Assembly (NCBI GenBank): GCA_009763385.1
Contig: CM019825.1
Coordinates: 24,212,953-24,276,952, forward strand
Source: Coix lacryma-jobi var. lacryma-jobi
Taxonomy: Eukaryota; Streptophyta; Magnoliopsida; Poales; Poaceae
Direction: 5' to 3'
DNA length: 64,000 nucleotides
The notes under the pieces are model-generated. The model was not told the origin of the DNA, made no database searches, and saw only the letters and a program-made list of their open reading frames with translations. Of the stretch, positions 10,301 through 21,201 are shown piece by piece. Numbering within the stretch: the first letter of the stretch is position 1; each line of letters starts with the position of its first letter. Made by a program: the position numbers and the translations under genes.

Positions 10301-13300
10301 TCACTGCCCTGACTGTATGGTCGCATAAAACTCAGGAAACTGTTCTATTAGAAATTCCTCGGTTTCCCAAGTTGCTTCCTCCTCAGAATGCTGACTCCAT
10401 TGAACTTTATAGAACCTGTGAGTGTGTCGTCGAGTTACTCTATCTCGCTGATCAAGAATTTTGATGGGACATTCTGAGTAGGTCATATCAGGCTCAAGTT
10501 GTACCCCTTCAACATCAACCACTTGGTCAGGAACTCGTAGACACTTCTTCAGCTGAGAGATGTGAAACACATTATGAACCTCGGATAGATGAGCTGGTAG
10601 TTGAATACGGTATGCCACTTTACCACATTTAGCCAAAATTTGAAATGGCCCAATGTAACGGGGAGCAAGTTTTCCTTTGACCCCGAAACGATAAACACCC
10701 TTGGTGGGTGACACCTTTAAATACACAAACTCTCCTTTGGCAAACGTCAAAGGTCTACGCCTTTTGTCTGCATAGCTTTTCTGTCGAGATTGTGCTATTT
10801 TCATATTCCTTTGTATGAGTTTGACTTTCTGTTCAGTCTCTTGAACTAGATTGACACCAAAGAACCATCTTTCACCAGGCTCGGACCAATGTAAAGGAGT
10901 CCGACATCTTCTGCCATATAAAGCTTCAAATGGTGCCATACGGATACTTTCTTGATAACTATTGTTGTATGAGAACTCTGCTAAAGGTAAGCACTCATCC
11001 CATTTAAACGGAAAGTTAAGAGCACACGCCCTGAGCATATCCTCTAAAACCTGATTTACTCTTTCAGTCTGACCATCTGTTTGTGGGTGGTAAGCTGTAC
11101 TGTGTAAGAGTTTAGTGCCCAGAGACTCATGTAGACTTTCCCAGAATTTTGAAACAAACTGAGTACCCCTATCTGAGACAATAGTCTTAGGAACTCCATG
11201 CAGACTCATAATCCTCTGAAAGTATATCTTGGCATATGTGGACGCTGAGTAGATGGTCTTGACTGGTATGAAATGTGAAACCTTGGTTAGACGATCTACT
11301 ATGACCCAAATAGAATCGTAGCCCTTAGATGTTTTTGGTAACCCAACAATAAAGTCCATACTGATGTCCTCCCATTTCCAAGTAGGAATTGACAATGGCT
11401 GTAGTTCACCAGCTGACTTAAGATGAATGGCTTTGACTTTCTGACAAGTATCACATCTGGCTACATACCTTGCAATCTCGATCTTCATCTTAGTCCACCA
11501 GAATCTTTGCCTAAGATCCTGGTACATTTTTGTACTTCCTGGATGAATCGCAAATGGGGTAAGATGAGCTTCATCCAAAATCTGCTTCCTCAATTCAGGA
11601 TTCTTCGGAACGACTAGTCTGTCTTTGAACCAGACCACTTCTGCTTCATCGACTCGGAAACACGAAGTTTTGTCTGCTTTGACTTTCTCTTTGAGGTGCA
11701 CAATACCTTTGTTTTCTTTCTGAGCAGCTACAATCTGATCTTTGATAGATGACTGAACTGATATATTAGACAAACTGCCCTGAGTGATCATCTGAATACC
11801 CAGTTTTTCTAACTCGGAACAAAGAGTAAGATCTACTGGTCTGACAGTGATACAATTGCAACGAACCTTCCTACTAAGAGCATCAGCTACCACATTTGCT
11901 TTTCCGGGATGGTAATGCACCTCTAGATCATAATCCTTGATTAACTCTAACCACCTCCGTTGCCTCATATTTAACTCTGACTGAGTGAATATATATTTCA
12001 AACTCTTGTGGTCGGTGTATATGTGACATGTGTTGCCCAGAAGGTAATGACGCCAAATCTTCAAGGCATGGACAACTGCTGCTAACTCTAAGTCATGAGT
12101 TGGATAATGTTCTTCATGACGTTTCAACTGTCTGGATGCATAAGCTATCACTCTGCCCTCTTGCATCAAAACACAACCAATCCCGATACCAGAAGCATCA
12201 CAGTACACATCAAACGGCTTCTCAATATTGGGTTGGGCTAAGACAGGAGCTGTAGTTAAGAATTCCTTTAGCTTCTGAAAAGCTTTTTCACATTTATCTG
12301 ACCAAACAAACTTGACCTCATTCTTTAACAACTGAGTTATAGGTTTGGCAACTTTGGAGAAGTCTGGGATAAACCTGCGGTAATAACCTGCCATACCCAG
12401 AAAACTGCGAACTTGATGAACAGTTCTAGGAGATTCCCATTCAAGAATTTCTTGCACCTTGCCTGGATCCACAGCTACACCTTCAGCCGATAACACATGA
12501 CCCAGAAATGGAACTTTGTCTAACCAGAACTCACATTTACTGAATTTTGCATAAAGCTGATGGTCTCTCAGACGACCCAACACTACCCTGAGGTGTTCAG
12601 CATGTTCTGGTAGAGTCTTGGAATATATCAGAATGTCATCAATGAATACTACCACAAACTTGTCTAGCTCAGGCATGAATACTGAATTCATCAGGTACAT
12701 GAAGTGAGCTGGAGCATTGGTCAACCCAAAGGACATGACCAAATACTCATACAGGCCATATCTGGTGGTGAAAGCAGTTTTAGGAATATCTTCAGGCCTT
12801 ATCTTTATCTGGTGATACCCAGATCTCAGATCTATCTTGGAAAATACCCTAGCGCCCGCGAGTTGATCAAACAGAAGATCAATCCTCGGCAAAGGGTACT
12901 TATTCTTTACTGTCACTTCATTAAGTGGACGGTAGTCCACACATAGCCTCAATGTTTTGTCCTTCTTTTTGACAAACAAAGCAGGACAGCCCCATGGCGA
13001 TGAACTAGGTCTGACATAACCTTTATCAAGCAGTTCTTGCAACTGAACTTTTAATTCGGCCAATTCCTTAGGTGGCATTCTATAGGCTCGTCGAGATATT
13101 GGTGCTGTTCCGGGTTTTAACTCTATACTGAACTCAACATCCCGGTCTGGTGGTAACCCTGGCAAGTCTTCAGGAAACACATCCGGAAACTCACAGACTA
13201 CTGGAATATCTTGAATTTCTTTAACAGCGGTTGCACAGACACTGCCGCACATCTGTTCAACGGTTTTCTTGGGAATTGGAAGTTGAATGAAAAGCTCAGA

Positions 13301-14836
13301 AGTGCTATTAGGTATGATCAACCTGACTGTTCTATGCAAGGCATCTAATACTGCCTTCTGCTGGTACATCCAGTTCATTCCTAGGATCACATCTATATCC
13401 TGATCCTTGATTACTATCATACTAGTGGGATAAGTATGCCCGGCAAAATCTACGGGCACCTGATGCACCACTTCCTTTGTATACAAACGACCTCCCGGTG
13501 TGTGTATAAGGAAATTTTCCTTTGCTTCCCCAACAGGTATATGATGCTTTTCAACAAAACTCTTACTGATAAAGGTATGCGATGCACCTGAATCAAATAA
13601 TAATACAGCAGGATGGTGACCAACTGATAACATACCCATCATGACGGGTTCCCCTTCAGGAATATCTGCCGCTTGTGCATAATATACCCGGCCAGTCTTC
13701 AGGACGGTCTTATTCTTCTGATTATTATTGTGGCCTTGATTCTGCTGTGGCGGTTGCTGTGGTCGCTGTTGGGAATTCTGACCACTTTGCCCTTGTGGAG
13801 CATTTGAAATGCTCTTTCTGGGATACGGGCAATTACGGGAGAAATGGCCCGGCTTTCCACAGTTATAGCAGGGGTAATTATGATTCTGGGGAGTCTGGGT
13901 TCGAATGCCAGGGGCATTCGGCTGTCGTGGATAATTAGAGTTTACAACAGTCTTGGCAGATGACTGCTGTGAGCTAGTTTGTTGTTGCTGGGGTGGACGG
14001 TACGGTGGACGGTTATGCTGGACTGGATGGTATATGATACGCTGGCGCTTCTTATTGCCACCAAACGATCCAGTGGAACTCCCACCCTTCCTCTTTTTAG
14101 CTTCGAGATGCTTGAAATGCTTCTCTTCTGCAGATATAGCTTTATTCACCGCATCATTGAAGGAAATATTATCATCACACATTGCCAGCATCTTCTGCAT
14201 CTTCGTATTCAGCCCCCTCATGAAGCTACTGCGCTTCTTTTCATCGGTGTTCACATGATCTAAAGCATACTGGGATAAATGATTAAACTTGCCAATATAC
14301 TGCTGTACTGGCTGATCCCCCTGCCTGAGGGCTAAGAACTCTTCAGTTTTCATCCGCATCACACCTGCTGGAATGTAGTGAGCTTTGAAGGCTCTCGAAA
14401 ACTCATCCCAGGTAACGCGGTGTCCTGGAGCTTGGGCAGCTTCAAAATTTGCCCACCAAGTTCCCGCAGCTCCTCTCAACTGTTGGGCGGCGAAAGCTGG
14501 CTTCTGTGTTTCAGTACAGTGAATTAGCTCAAACTTCTGATTCATTGTGCGGAGCCAATCTGCAGCTTCTAAAGGCTCCTCAGCCTTAATGAATACTGGT
14601 GGCCTGGTCTCTGTGAAGTCTTGATAAGTACTTTCCCGGGCCTGATGATGATGTCGGCCATGCTGTCCATATGGGGCATTCTGAACTAGGCCCTGCAGCA
14701 GACGTGCATTGTCTGTTGTGGCACGCATAAGTGCAGCAATAGCGTCTGCCAGCGTTGGTGGAACTGGGGGTGCATTGGGAACACCCTCCCTATCCTGAGA
14801 CGAACCAGTCCCATCAGCGGCACGGGTACGAGGCAT
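10301..14836 (-). CDS. gag-pol: Gypsy gag-pol polyprotein, intact
   Basis: The single frame of about 1511 codons is read from MPRTRAADG; an upstream in-frame ATG at 14950 would add 38 residues, but they look like leader sequence. Order: gag capsid (about 60-250, with the WW and YIPAG region typical of chromovirus gag), CCHC knuckle at 323-336 (CYNCGKPGHFSRNC), aspartic protease with LLFDSGASHTF at about 412-422, reverse transcriptase with FVVVFIDDILIYSK at 727-740, RNase H (YCDAS, YTDHKS), and integrase with an HPGST zinc-finger start and three acidic catalytic positions (SMDF, SDRGTQF, TERVNQ). A C-terminal chromodomain-like segment ends it (YKVQWSQHSEEEATWE). No stop or frameshift is visible, so it may be able to mobilise itself. 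Confidence 0.95.
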   Translation of the reverse strand: MPRTRAADGTGSSQDREGVPNAPPVPPTLADAIAALMRATTDNARLLQGLVQNAPYGQHGRHHHQARESTYQDFTETRPPVFIKAEEPLEAADWLRTMNQKFELIHCTETQKPAFAAQQLRGAAGTWWANFEAAQAPGHRVTWDEFSRAFKAHYIPAGVMRMKTEEFLALRQGDQPVQQYIGKFNHLSQYALDHVNTDEKKRSSFMRGLNTKMQKMLAMCDDNISFNDAVNKAISAEEKHFKHLEAKKRKGGSSTGSFGGNKKRQRIIYHPVQHNRPPYRPPQQQQTSSQQSSAKTVVNSNYPRQPNAPGIRTQTPQNHNYPCYNCGKPGHFSRNCPYPRKSISNAPQGQSGQNSQQRPQQPPQQNQGHNNNQKNKTVLKTGRVYYAQAADIPEGEPVMMGMLSVGHHPAVLLFDSGASHTFISKSFVEKHHIPVGEAKENFLIHTPGGRLYTKEVVHQVPVDFAGHTYPTSMIVIKDQDIDVILGMNWMYQQKAVLDALHRTVRLIIPNSTSELFIQLPIPKKTVEQMCGSVCATAVKEIQDIPVVCEFPDVFPEDLPGLPPDRDVEFSIELKPGTAPISRRAYRMPPKELAELKVQLQELLDKGYVRPSSSPWGCPALFVKKKDKTLRLCVDYRPLNEVTVKNKYPLPRIDLLFDQLAGARVFSKIDLRSGYHQIKIRPEDIPKTAFTTRYGLYEYLVMSFGLTNAPAHFMYLMNSVFMPELDKFVVVFIDDILIYSKTLPEHAEHLRVVLGRLRDHQLYAKFSKCEFWLDKVPFLGHVLSAEGVAVDPGKVQEILEWESPRTVHQVRSFLGMAGYYRRFIPDFSKVAKPITQLLKNEVKFVWSDKCEKAFQKLKEFLTTAPVLAQPNIEKPFDVYCDASGIGIGCVLMQEGRVIAYASRQLKRHEEHYPTHDLELAAVVHALKIWRHYLLGNTCHIYTDHKSLKYIFTQSELNMRQRRWLELIKDYDLEVHYHPGKANVVADALSRKVRCNCITVRPVDLTLCSELEKLGIQMITQGSLSNISVQSSIKDQIVAAQKENKGIVHLKEKVKADKTSCFRVDEAEVVWFKDRLVVPKNPELRKQILDEAHLTPFAIHPGSTKMYQDLRQRFWWTKMKIEIARYVARCDTCQKVKAIHLKSAGELQPLSIPTWKWEDISMDFIVGLPKTSKGYDSIWVIVDRLTKVSHFIPVKTIYSASTYAKIYFQRIMSLHGVPKTIVSDRGTQFVSKFWESLHESLGTKLLHSTAYHPQTDGQTERVNQVLEDMLRACALNFPFKWDECLPLAEFSYNNSYQESIRMAPFEALYGRRCRTPLHWSEPGERWFFGVNLVQETEQKVKLIQRNMKIAQSRQKSYADKRRRPLTFAKGEFVYLKVSPTKGVYRFGVKGKLAPRYIGPFQILAKCGKVAYRIQLPAHLSEVHNVFHISQLKKCLRVPDQVVDVEGVQLEPDMTYSECPIKILDQRDRVTRRHTHRFYKVQWSQHSEEEATWETEEFLIEQFPEFYATIQSGQ

Positions 14837-15040
14837 CTGTTCATAAACAAACCAAACTTTATTGATCTCTAGTTTATGATACAAAAACAACAACTGCTTA
14901 CATACTCGGGTTACATTATTCATGCATAACCAAACTGATACATGATTCAACTAGCTTAAGATCATGTTAAACTAGACTATTACACAGCCCTTACCCCCTA
15001 GGGTTAAAGATCCACGCCTGACACTCTAATGGGAGACGAT

Positions 15041-15589
15041 TCACTCGTCACCCTCACTCTCACTATCGCTGTCATCAGCAGACTCAACCACATCAGGATC
15101 TTCCTCACTCTGCCCTTCTACCTCTCCATCATCAATAATTGTACCCATCTCATCTTCAGCTGCATCTTGAGGTGGAGGTGGATGGAGTTGATCATACAGC
15201 ACATGAACTTCCTCATGTAACTGGTCATTGAATACTTCTATATCTGTCACATATGCCTCCAACTCATGCAGACGGGCTATCGCGGCATCTTCTCGCTGCC
15301 AGGCAGTGTTCCGTTCTTCCAGCATCTTAGTCATGAGCTTTTCTGCATTGACTACACTTCTGTTGGCCCCCTCCAGCTTGAGTTTCATGCCTCCGGCTTT
15401 GGCAAGTGCTAAACTCTTCTCCCGAGAGGTGGTAGCCAACTGAGCTTTCAACTCATGAACCTCTGCCCGCAAGGCCTCATTGATCTCATGACTCCCGCTG
15501 GACTCCTCCTCCTTGCGGGATATGAGTTGGTGCATGGGTACACCATGAGGACCTGTACTCTTGCGAGATTTTTCCTTACCGCGTGGCAT
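15041..15589 (-). CDS. Extra ORF upstream of gag: coiled coil with acidic tail, function unknown
   Basis: This 182-codon frame lies in the sense direction of gypsy 1, between the primer site and gag, 204 bp before the gag ATG. It starts MPRGKEKSRKS (basic) and has a charged heptad-like central region (about 32-125, with EALRAEVHELKAQL and RLHELEAYVTDIEVF). A proline patch (PPPPQ) follows, and then a strongly acidic Asp/Glu/Ser tail of about 45 residues. I recognise no catalytic motif. The second Tekay-like element in the window has no equivalent. Possible roles (RNA packaging, chromatin targeting, silencing suppression) are guesses. The frame is intact, and the LTRs suggest a young copy. Confidence 0.6.
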   Translation of the reverse strand: MPRGKEKSRKSTGPHGVPMHQLISRKEEESSGSHEINEALRAEVHELKAQLATTSREKSLALAKAGGMKLKLEGANRSVVNAEKLMTKMLEERNTAWQREDAAIARLHELEAYVTDIEVFNDQLHEEVHVLYDQLHPPPPQDAAEDEMGTIIDDGEVEGQSEEDPDVVESADDSDSESEGDE

Positions 15590-15996
15590 CCTAGTGAGAT
15601 AAGATTTTGAATTAGGCAGATAAAGGAAAATACTTTTTGGATAGCAAAAAAGGATTGGATTCTAACCCTTACCCTACTAAACCATATACCACAAGTTGAT
15701 TAAGCATGATGCATGAAGCGTACTTACGCATAAAGCATATAAAATTTAAATTATACTCCTTTATATATAGGAGTAAAAATTTAACAACAATTTCAAATTA
15801 AGGCTTAACTTAACATGCTGCTCCACTTAACAATATGCGGTCTACTATTTAAGACAGAACATAGATCGAATAGCATGAACAAGGTAAGTCAAAAGAATTT
15901 TTAAATCAAACAAGATTCAAATAATTTTTACTCAAATCATTTTGAAGTTTTGCAACAATACCACAAGACTGCTGCAATGATCGCTCTGATACCAGC
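15590..15996 (-). other. Leader between gypsy 1 5' LTR and extra ORF
   Basis: AT-rich untranslated leader with the primer site at its LTR end. No frame of note. Confidence 0.6.
15983..15994 (-). other. Primer binding site of gypsy 1
   Basis: On the minus strand it reads TGGTATCAGAGC, the standard initiator-Met tRNA primer site, two bases inside the LTR boundary at 15997. Confidence 0.93.
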
Positions 15997-18900
15997 TGTG
16001 ACGGAACCTCCTGGATTATTAGGGCCCACGTGTACTTGTCCTTGTCCTACAGACCTCGAACAAACATACACTGTGCCCAATAGCCCAAAAGACCCATCAC
16101 GTGTCATCGGGTAACCCGACTCATTCACGTTTCCTTACACTCCCAGGATCATTGCAAGAGTCATTGCAGTATTACAACAATTCACAAATAATATACATCA
16201 GAGGATAAAAGTGCGGAAGTATTATACCATAAGTTTTACAAACCAGATGTTCAAACTCACACCATTATTACAAACCAAAGTTTTGAATTTTACCCTAAGT
16301 AGTGGAAGGAGCATTAATAAAACCATATTTCACAAAAACAACCCCGCCTAAGGGTTGCATTACTCCTCCCCGGACACATCCTCCTCAACGACGGTCACGC
16401 AACAAGCCTCGAAACAAGGCTGCTCGTGAGCGTCACCTGCAACAGTGGATTAACAAACCCTGAGTACAAAGGTACTCAACAAGACTGACCCGACAAGAGA
16501 AGAGAAGAACAGGTATGCTGGCTTGGGTAGGCTCAACAGCATTTTTCATTTGCATAAAAGCTTACTAAAGTAGTTCTAGATCCAAATTTTACTTAATCAT
16601 TTGAAAACTTGATAAGAACTGAAAATAAATCATTACTGAGAGAGCATCATTATTCTTTCTTAAACCAAAACCCTTTTCATTCTACGGTGCGGGTCGAAAG
16701 ATTGAGTCTCCTTAACCGAGGAGCACGACGATTCGAATCGATTCAACCAGATCTGGGAGTTTTCCACGATCATACGATATATGTAGACCCTAGATCACAC
16801 ATATACCAACCCCAGCCTCGGATCCTCCAAACAAGACCGGGTCCGCGCCACCCGAGAGTACTTGTACACCTCCAATCCGGGACTTCGACCCACGAGGGTA
16901 GCTAGTACTCCCGCCATCTCTCCACTCCCAGTGCGCGATTAGCCGTTCTCATTTAAGAATCACCAAGGCAGGGCTTACCGTAGCATATGATCGGTACTTC
17001 ACAGTTTCTCAATCTAGCAGGCCAACAACGGTTAACCCTAATCGACACATCCGGGTTACCCTGCATCTAATCCAAGGATCTACGCAGGTGCCCGTCTGGT
17101 CTTAACCATCATTCTTTCTCGTTATCATTCCAAGACGATAAGTACCAAAACATTTATCGGGAGCGTGAGAAAGCAAGGCTGAACATTTCTATCCTTTGCA
17201 TAAAGCAGGTATCAAGGAATGATATATCGATAACAAGGTTGATCATGCATCAACAGGTGTAAAGCATTTATTTGATAAACATTTAATGCATCAAGTTATC
17301 GAAAGTAAGTGAAATTGTAAATCCAAGGAAAGGGTTAAATGAACCGGGGCTTGCCTTCGTTGATCGGGAGAATCTGGAACTCCGGATAACTGGGGTCAAC
17401 TAGACACTCTGAACTTTCTGGATCAAACTCGCCTGGACACTCAAACACTTCCGAAGCTACACGATAAAATAGCATATGCTTAATGAGATGCTCATGTCAT
17501 GATCAGGGTAAGAATGGAAATTACACTTGACTTGCAACAATTTGCCTCCACGGTAAAGTTGCAAATCAACAAACAAATTTATAAACATACATGGTTACAA
17601 AGAGTGACTCTTATCTACATCATCCAGCAGATCAAGATAATTTACTTATCTTAACCTTTTAAAACTATTCAAAAGAACTTGGGATTTATGTTTTATACCA
17701 TAATTTAACCACAAAGAAAGCAATTTTAATTAGCCGAAAAAAAAAGTTGTGCAACTAACTATGTTCAAAATAGTTCAAACTTGGTACACAGATTGATTAT
17801 GATTCATAAAGTGCATAACATAAATTTCAGCATTTTTGGAGTTAAACTTGATTTTATAAAAATCATTGAAGGCTTATTTAGGAATTAAAAGGCATAATTT
17901 TTACTGTAAAACATAATACAGAAACATGTATATATTATATTTTTCATAAAAACTACACATATCATAGAACATGCACAAAAATTTTCATAACTTTTGGCTC
18001 AACAGATTAATTCGTACAAAAATAACAACATTAGCATTACTATGCACATAACAGGAAAAGATTAAAACGTTTGGAAACACAAAACTCTTGATGGGCCGAA
18101 ACTGACCCAAACGGCCCACCTCCGGCCTACGGCATCAGACAGCCGGACTCTATGTGCCAGCGTCCTCTATCTCCACTTCGCGCCGAGGCCAACGGATCTC
18201 CGTCTCGCCCGAGGCCAGCGGATCTCCGTCTCGGCCGAGGCTAGCGGCTCTCCGCCTCCGCCTCGCCCGAGGCCTTCTCCGCCTCGCCCGAGGCTCCCTT
18301 CGGCTCGCCCGAGACCTGCGCCCGGTAGCCTCGACCCCTCCTCCGTCTCGCCCGAGACCTTCCCCGTCTCGCCCGAGACCCTCTCCGGCTCGCCCGAGGC
18401 TGGCAGCCAAAAGCTTTGACCGAACACGCACCCGCGTTGACCGGCCTCCAACCTTAACACCGGCGAGGTCTCCGACGACGGTGAGGCTTCCCACTAACTC
18501 GTCTGGATCCCGTGCATCACTTCCACTCCTCACTGCCCCCAGCACCCCACGGTCTCGTTGAACCTTCAAACTTCCTCCCTCGACCTCTCTCTCTACCCCG
18601 ACGACGACACAAGCGGACGCGGCGGTACGGCGGCGGCACGCCGGCGAACTGGGAGCTCTAACGAGCCAACGAACAAGCGCATCAGCACCAGAGGCTCACC
18701 ACGACTCTAGTGAGCTAGGTTCCCGAAGCTGACGTGGCTCCGAACGGTGATGACGACGACGGCGGCGGATCTCAGCGGTGCGGCTCAACGGCGATGACCT
18801 GTTCCGGCTGAGACAGAGAGAGACAAGGTCAACGACCTGGTGCTAGAGCAGTAGCAACAGATAAGGAAGAGAAAACGGGGCTCAGGTGATGACGATAGGG

Positions 18901-20157
18901 CCCCGAGCTTGCTGACCACGGTGGCGGCGTCGATGGAGATGTTCGGGACCGGAGACGAAGACGACGACCAAGCCGGGCGGCTGCGGGGGTGAGCGAGGCT
19001 GCTACCTAGCTCTGTGGCTCCGCAACGACGAGGCGAACACGGTGACGTGGTTGAACAGAGCGAACGAGTGCTCAGGTGGCCGGCGTAGCTAAGCGGAGGA
19101 ACGACGGCGACGACGAGCGAACAGAGGAGAAAGCGAAACACGGAGCTTTCCGGGGTATAAGAAGGACGACGGAGAGGGCGGCGGCGTGAAGAACTTGCGC
19201 ACGCAGCGGCCAAGCAGCTCGCTGGCGCGACGCATGCGCCCCAGCGCGAGCACGGCCCGAGCGGCGCAGCTCGCTGGCGAGCTCTGGACAGTTCTTCCCC
19301 TTTGCACTGTTCCTTGCTCTCTCCCCCTTTCTGAAGATTTAAAATTACTTTTGAAACCCAAACTGCACTTCAAGTTTTACCAACATATGAAATGTAGAGT
19401 TTGAAAAGTTGTACAACTTTGCTTTAACATCCTATGGCTAATTTCAAATGGAAATAAGTCAAACTGACCAAAACAGTTCAAACCCAAATCAAATTGAGAA
19501 TTTGAAAAGGGGACAGATTTAGGGTTTTGTATTAGAAGCAAAATTACTTTTGATCTTGCAATAATACTTGAAAAATGGTCAATGTATAAAAGGTTCCTTT
19601 TGAAATTCTCTACAACTTTTATGTAAACCTCAAACTCAGATTTCAAATAATTTTTGAAATGCAAGTTTAGAATAAAAAGGGGACCATTTCTAGGGTTTGA
19701 ATAGATTCAAAATTACTTGGAATTTTGTACAGAAACTTTGAAAACTTTAAATACCAAAGTTGTACCTCTTCTCAAGATCTACCAAAAAGCTTTTAGGGTC
19801 AGCCCCTAAAAATGCACAGATTTTGAGTTAACTGGAAAGGGCTAATTAACTTATATAGAAATTAATGATTTTCCCATTTTTAAGCTAAAGAACTTTTAGC
19901 TCCTTTTTAATTGTTAAACCTGGATTCATGCCTTTACATGACTCTAGTCAAAAGGGAATGAACACAAGTCACTTCATAATGACATTCCAAAATAGGATTT
20001 TGAGCTACCTCACAAGCAATAACAAAATGCTCACACATTAAGAATTAAACTCATTTTAGTGGATGCATCTCAAGTGAGCTAGCATATAATGCTATGGAAT
20101 GGAATGCTTATGATGGCATGACAATATTTTATTCATGTAAACACCTGAGGTGTTACA
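15997..20157 (-). repeat. 5' LTR of gypsy 1
   Basis: Complete 4161-bp LTR with ends TGTGACGGAACC and GAGGTGTTACA. It contains an AT-rich part, the GC-rich island at 18150-19300 and further AT-rich sequence. Confidence 0.93.
18150..19300. other. GC-rich island in the gypsy 1 5' LTR
   Basis: Twin of 8160-9310 with only single-base differences. It includes the CTCGCCCGAG word cluster at 18195-18400. A plus-strand GGGGTATAAG at about 19152 could be an antisense TATA element, but this is weak. Confidence 0.55.
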
Positions 20158-20495
20158 GTATTACCAACCGCCGGTTGGTATTACCAACCGGGGCTAAAGG
20201 TCACCACCGACCGGGGGTTGGTGAGGTCCTTCCCGAGTGGATTCAAAAGGAAAACGTCCAGAACTACATCACGTGAGTTGCGTAGCTCAGTTGGTAAGCG
20301 TGCCTGAGGCGAGATGTGCTGAGTTTGAATCACACACAATACATATTTATTTTTCGTCCGTGGACCTTTAGCCCCGGTGGGAAGGACCCGGGACTAAATG
20401 CCGGGACCTTTAGTCCCGGATTCCTAGTCTCGGTTGGGATACCCGGGACCAAAGGCCCGGTTCCACCGGGGCTAAAGGCCCGATGTGTAGTAGTG
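20158..20495. mobile_element. Terminal fragment of a CACTA (CMC/EnSpm) transposon
   Basis: The right end is TGTGTAGTAGTG, so on the minus strand it begins CACTACTACACA, the CACTA signature. Inside are repeated subterminal words on both strands such as GGGGCTAAAGG, GGACCTTTAGTCCCGG and ACCAACCGGGGCTAAAGG. Gypsy 1 is inserted into it, so the rest should continue beyond the far LTR of gypsy 1, outside the window. Confidence 0.85.
20277..20340 (+). other. tRNA-like cassette inside the CACTA end
   Basis: It has an A-box-like TAGCTCAGTTGG (20283-20294) and a B-box-like GTTTGAATC (20323-20331). The first seven bases can pair with the last seven at six positions. The D, anticodon and T stems are poorly formed, so it is a tRNA-derived relic or SINE-like head rather than a working tRNA gene. 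Confidence 0.45.
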
Positions 20496-20960
20496 GCGTG
20501 TGCCTGCGGGTGAGGTCGCGTGCCACCAGTCGATGGAGGAGTTTTGGGTCAGCTGTTACGTCCGGTACGGTGTTGGAGAGGAGTAGTTTTGCGTCATGCA
20601 GCCTCTTTTACTGTGCGCCGGCCATGAAAACCCTGAAACGCCTCCTGTGTTTGCCTTCGGTCCGTTGGAGTCGTCGGTCTAAGATGTAGTACTTCGTGCC
20701 ACCCTCTCCGTCTCAACAACTCTCTAACTCTCAACTCTTCTCCGGCCTCGCGTTGCTGCGGCACCTCCGCTGCCGTGCTGGCCGGGCCCTAGCTAGCAGC
20801 TGTACGTGCCGTGGCGAACTGGCGATGAATAGAAGAGCGCATGCATGCATGTCGTCGTCCTTTGACGACGAGATTCCGTCTCGGCGCCCTCCGTCCCTGA
20901 ATGTCTGTGTCTGAATTCGTGTTTTCCTTACAGACACGCTTTCCGGACGACACACGTTAA
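20496..20960. other. GC-rich low-copy sequence, no gene seen
   Basis: GC-rich DNA with short frames only. Its right end approaches the terminus of a CTCCCTCCGT-type MITE remnant. Confidence 0.4.
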
Positions 20961-21201
20961 GGGACAGAGGGAGTAGTCTCGTTGGCCGTTTGGGCAAAGA
21001 AGTACTCCGTACATGACAACTATGTCCGGGGCTGACACGTTCACGCAACTTGGGCCTTGTTTAGGCGTTGTTTAGTTCAAGGGACGGAGGGAGTAGTCTC
21101 GTTGGCCGTTTGGGCAAAGCAAGTACTCCGTACATGACAACTATGCCCGGGGCCGACACGTTCACGCAACTTGGGCCTTGTTTAGCCGTTGTTTAGTTCC
21201 G
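20961..21201. repeat. 120-bp direct tandem duplication with MITE termini
   Basis: Units 20961-21080 and 21081-21201 match except for a few substitutions and one inserted base. Each starts with a Stowaway-like terminus (GGGACAGAGGGAGTA or GGGACGGAGGGAGTA) and ends with the GGGCCTTGTTTAG terminus of a Tourist-like MITE. Confidence 0.85.

Larger units (their letters stand above)
6453..20157 (-). mobile_element. Ty3/gypsy Tekay/Del-like retrotransposon (gypsy 1)
   Basis: On the minus strand the order is 5' LTR (15997-20157), tRNA-Met primer site, extra ORF (15041-15589), gag-pol (10301-14836), polypurine tract, and 3' LTR (6453-10167, whose far end is cut off by the copia insertion). LTR ends are TGT...ACA. 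The C-terminus of pol looks like a chromodomain, which with the long LTRs points to the Tekay/Del chromovirus lineage. The LTR copies differ at only about four sites over 3.7 kb by eye, so insertion is recent. The flank at 20158 is CACTA-element sequence; the matching target duplication is outside the window. Confidence 0.93.
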
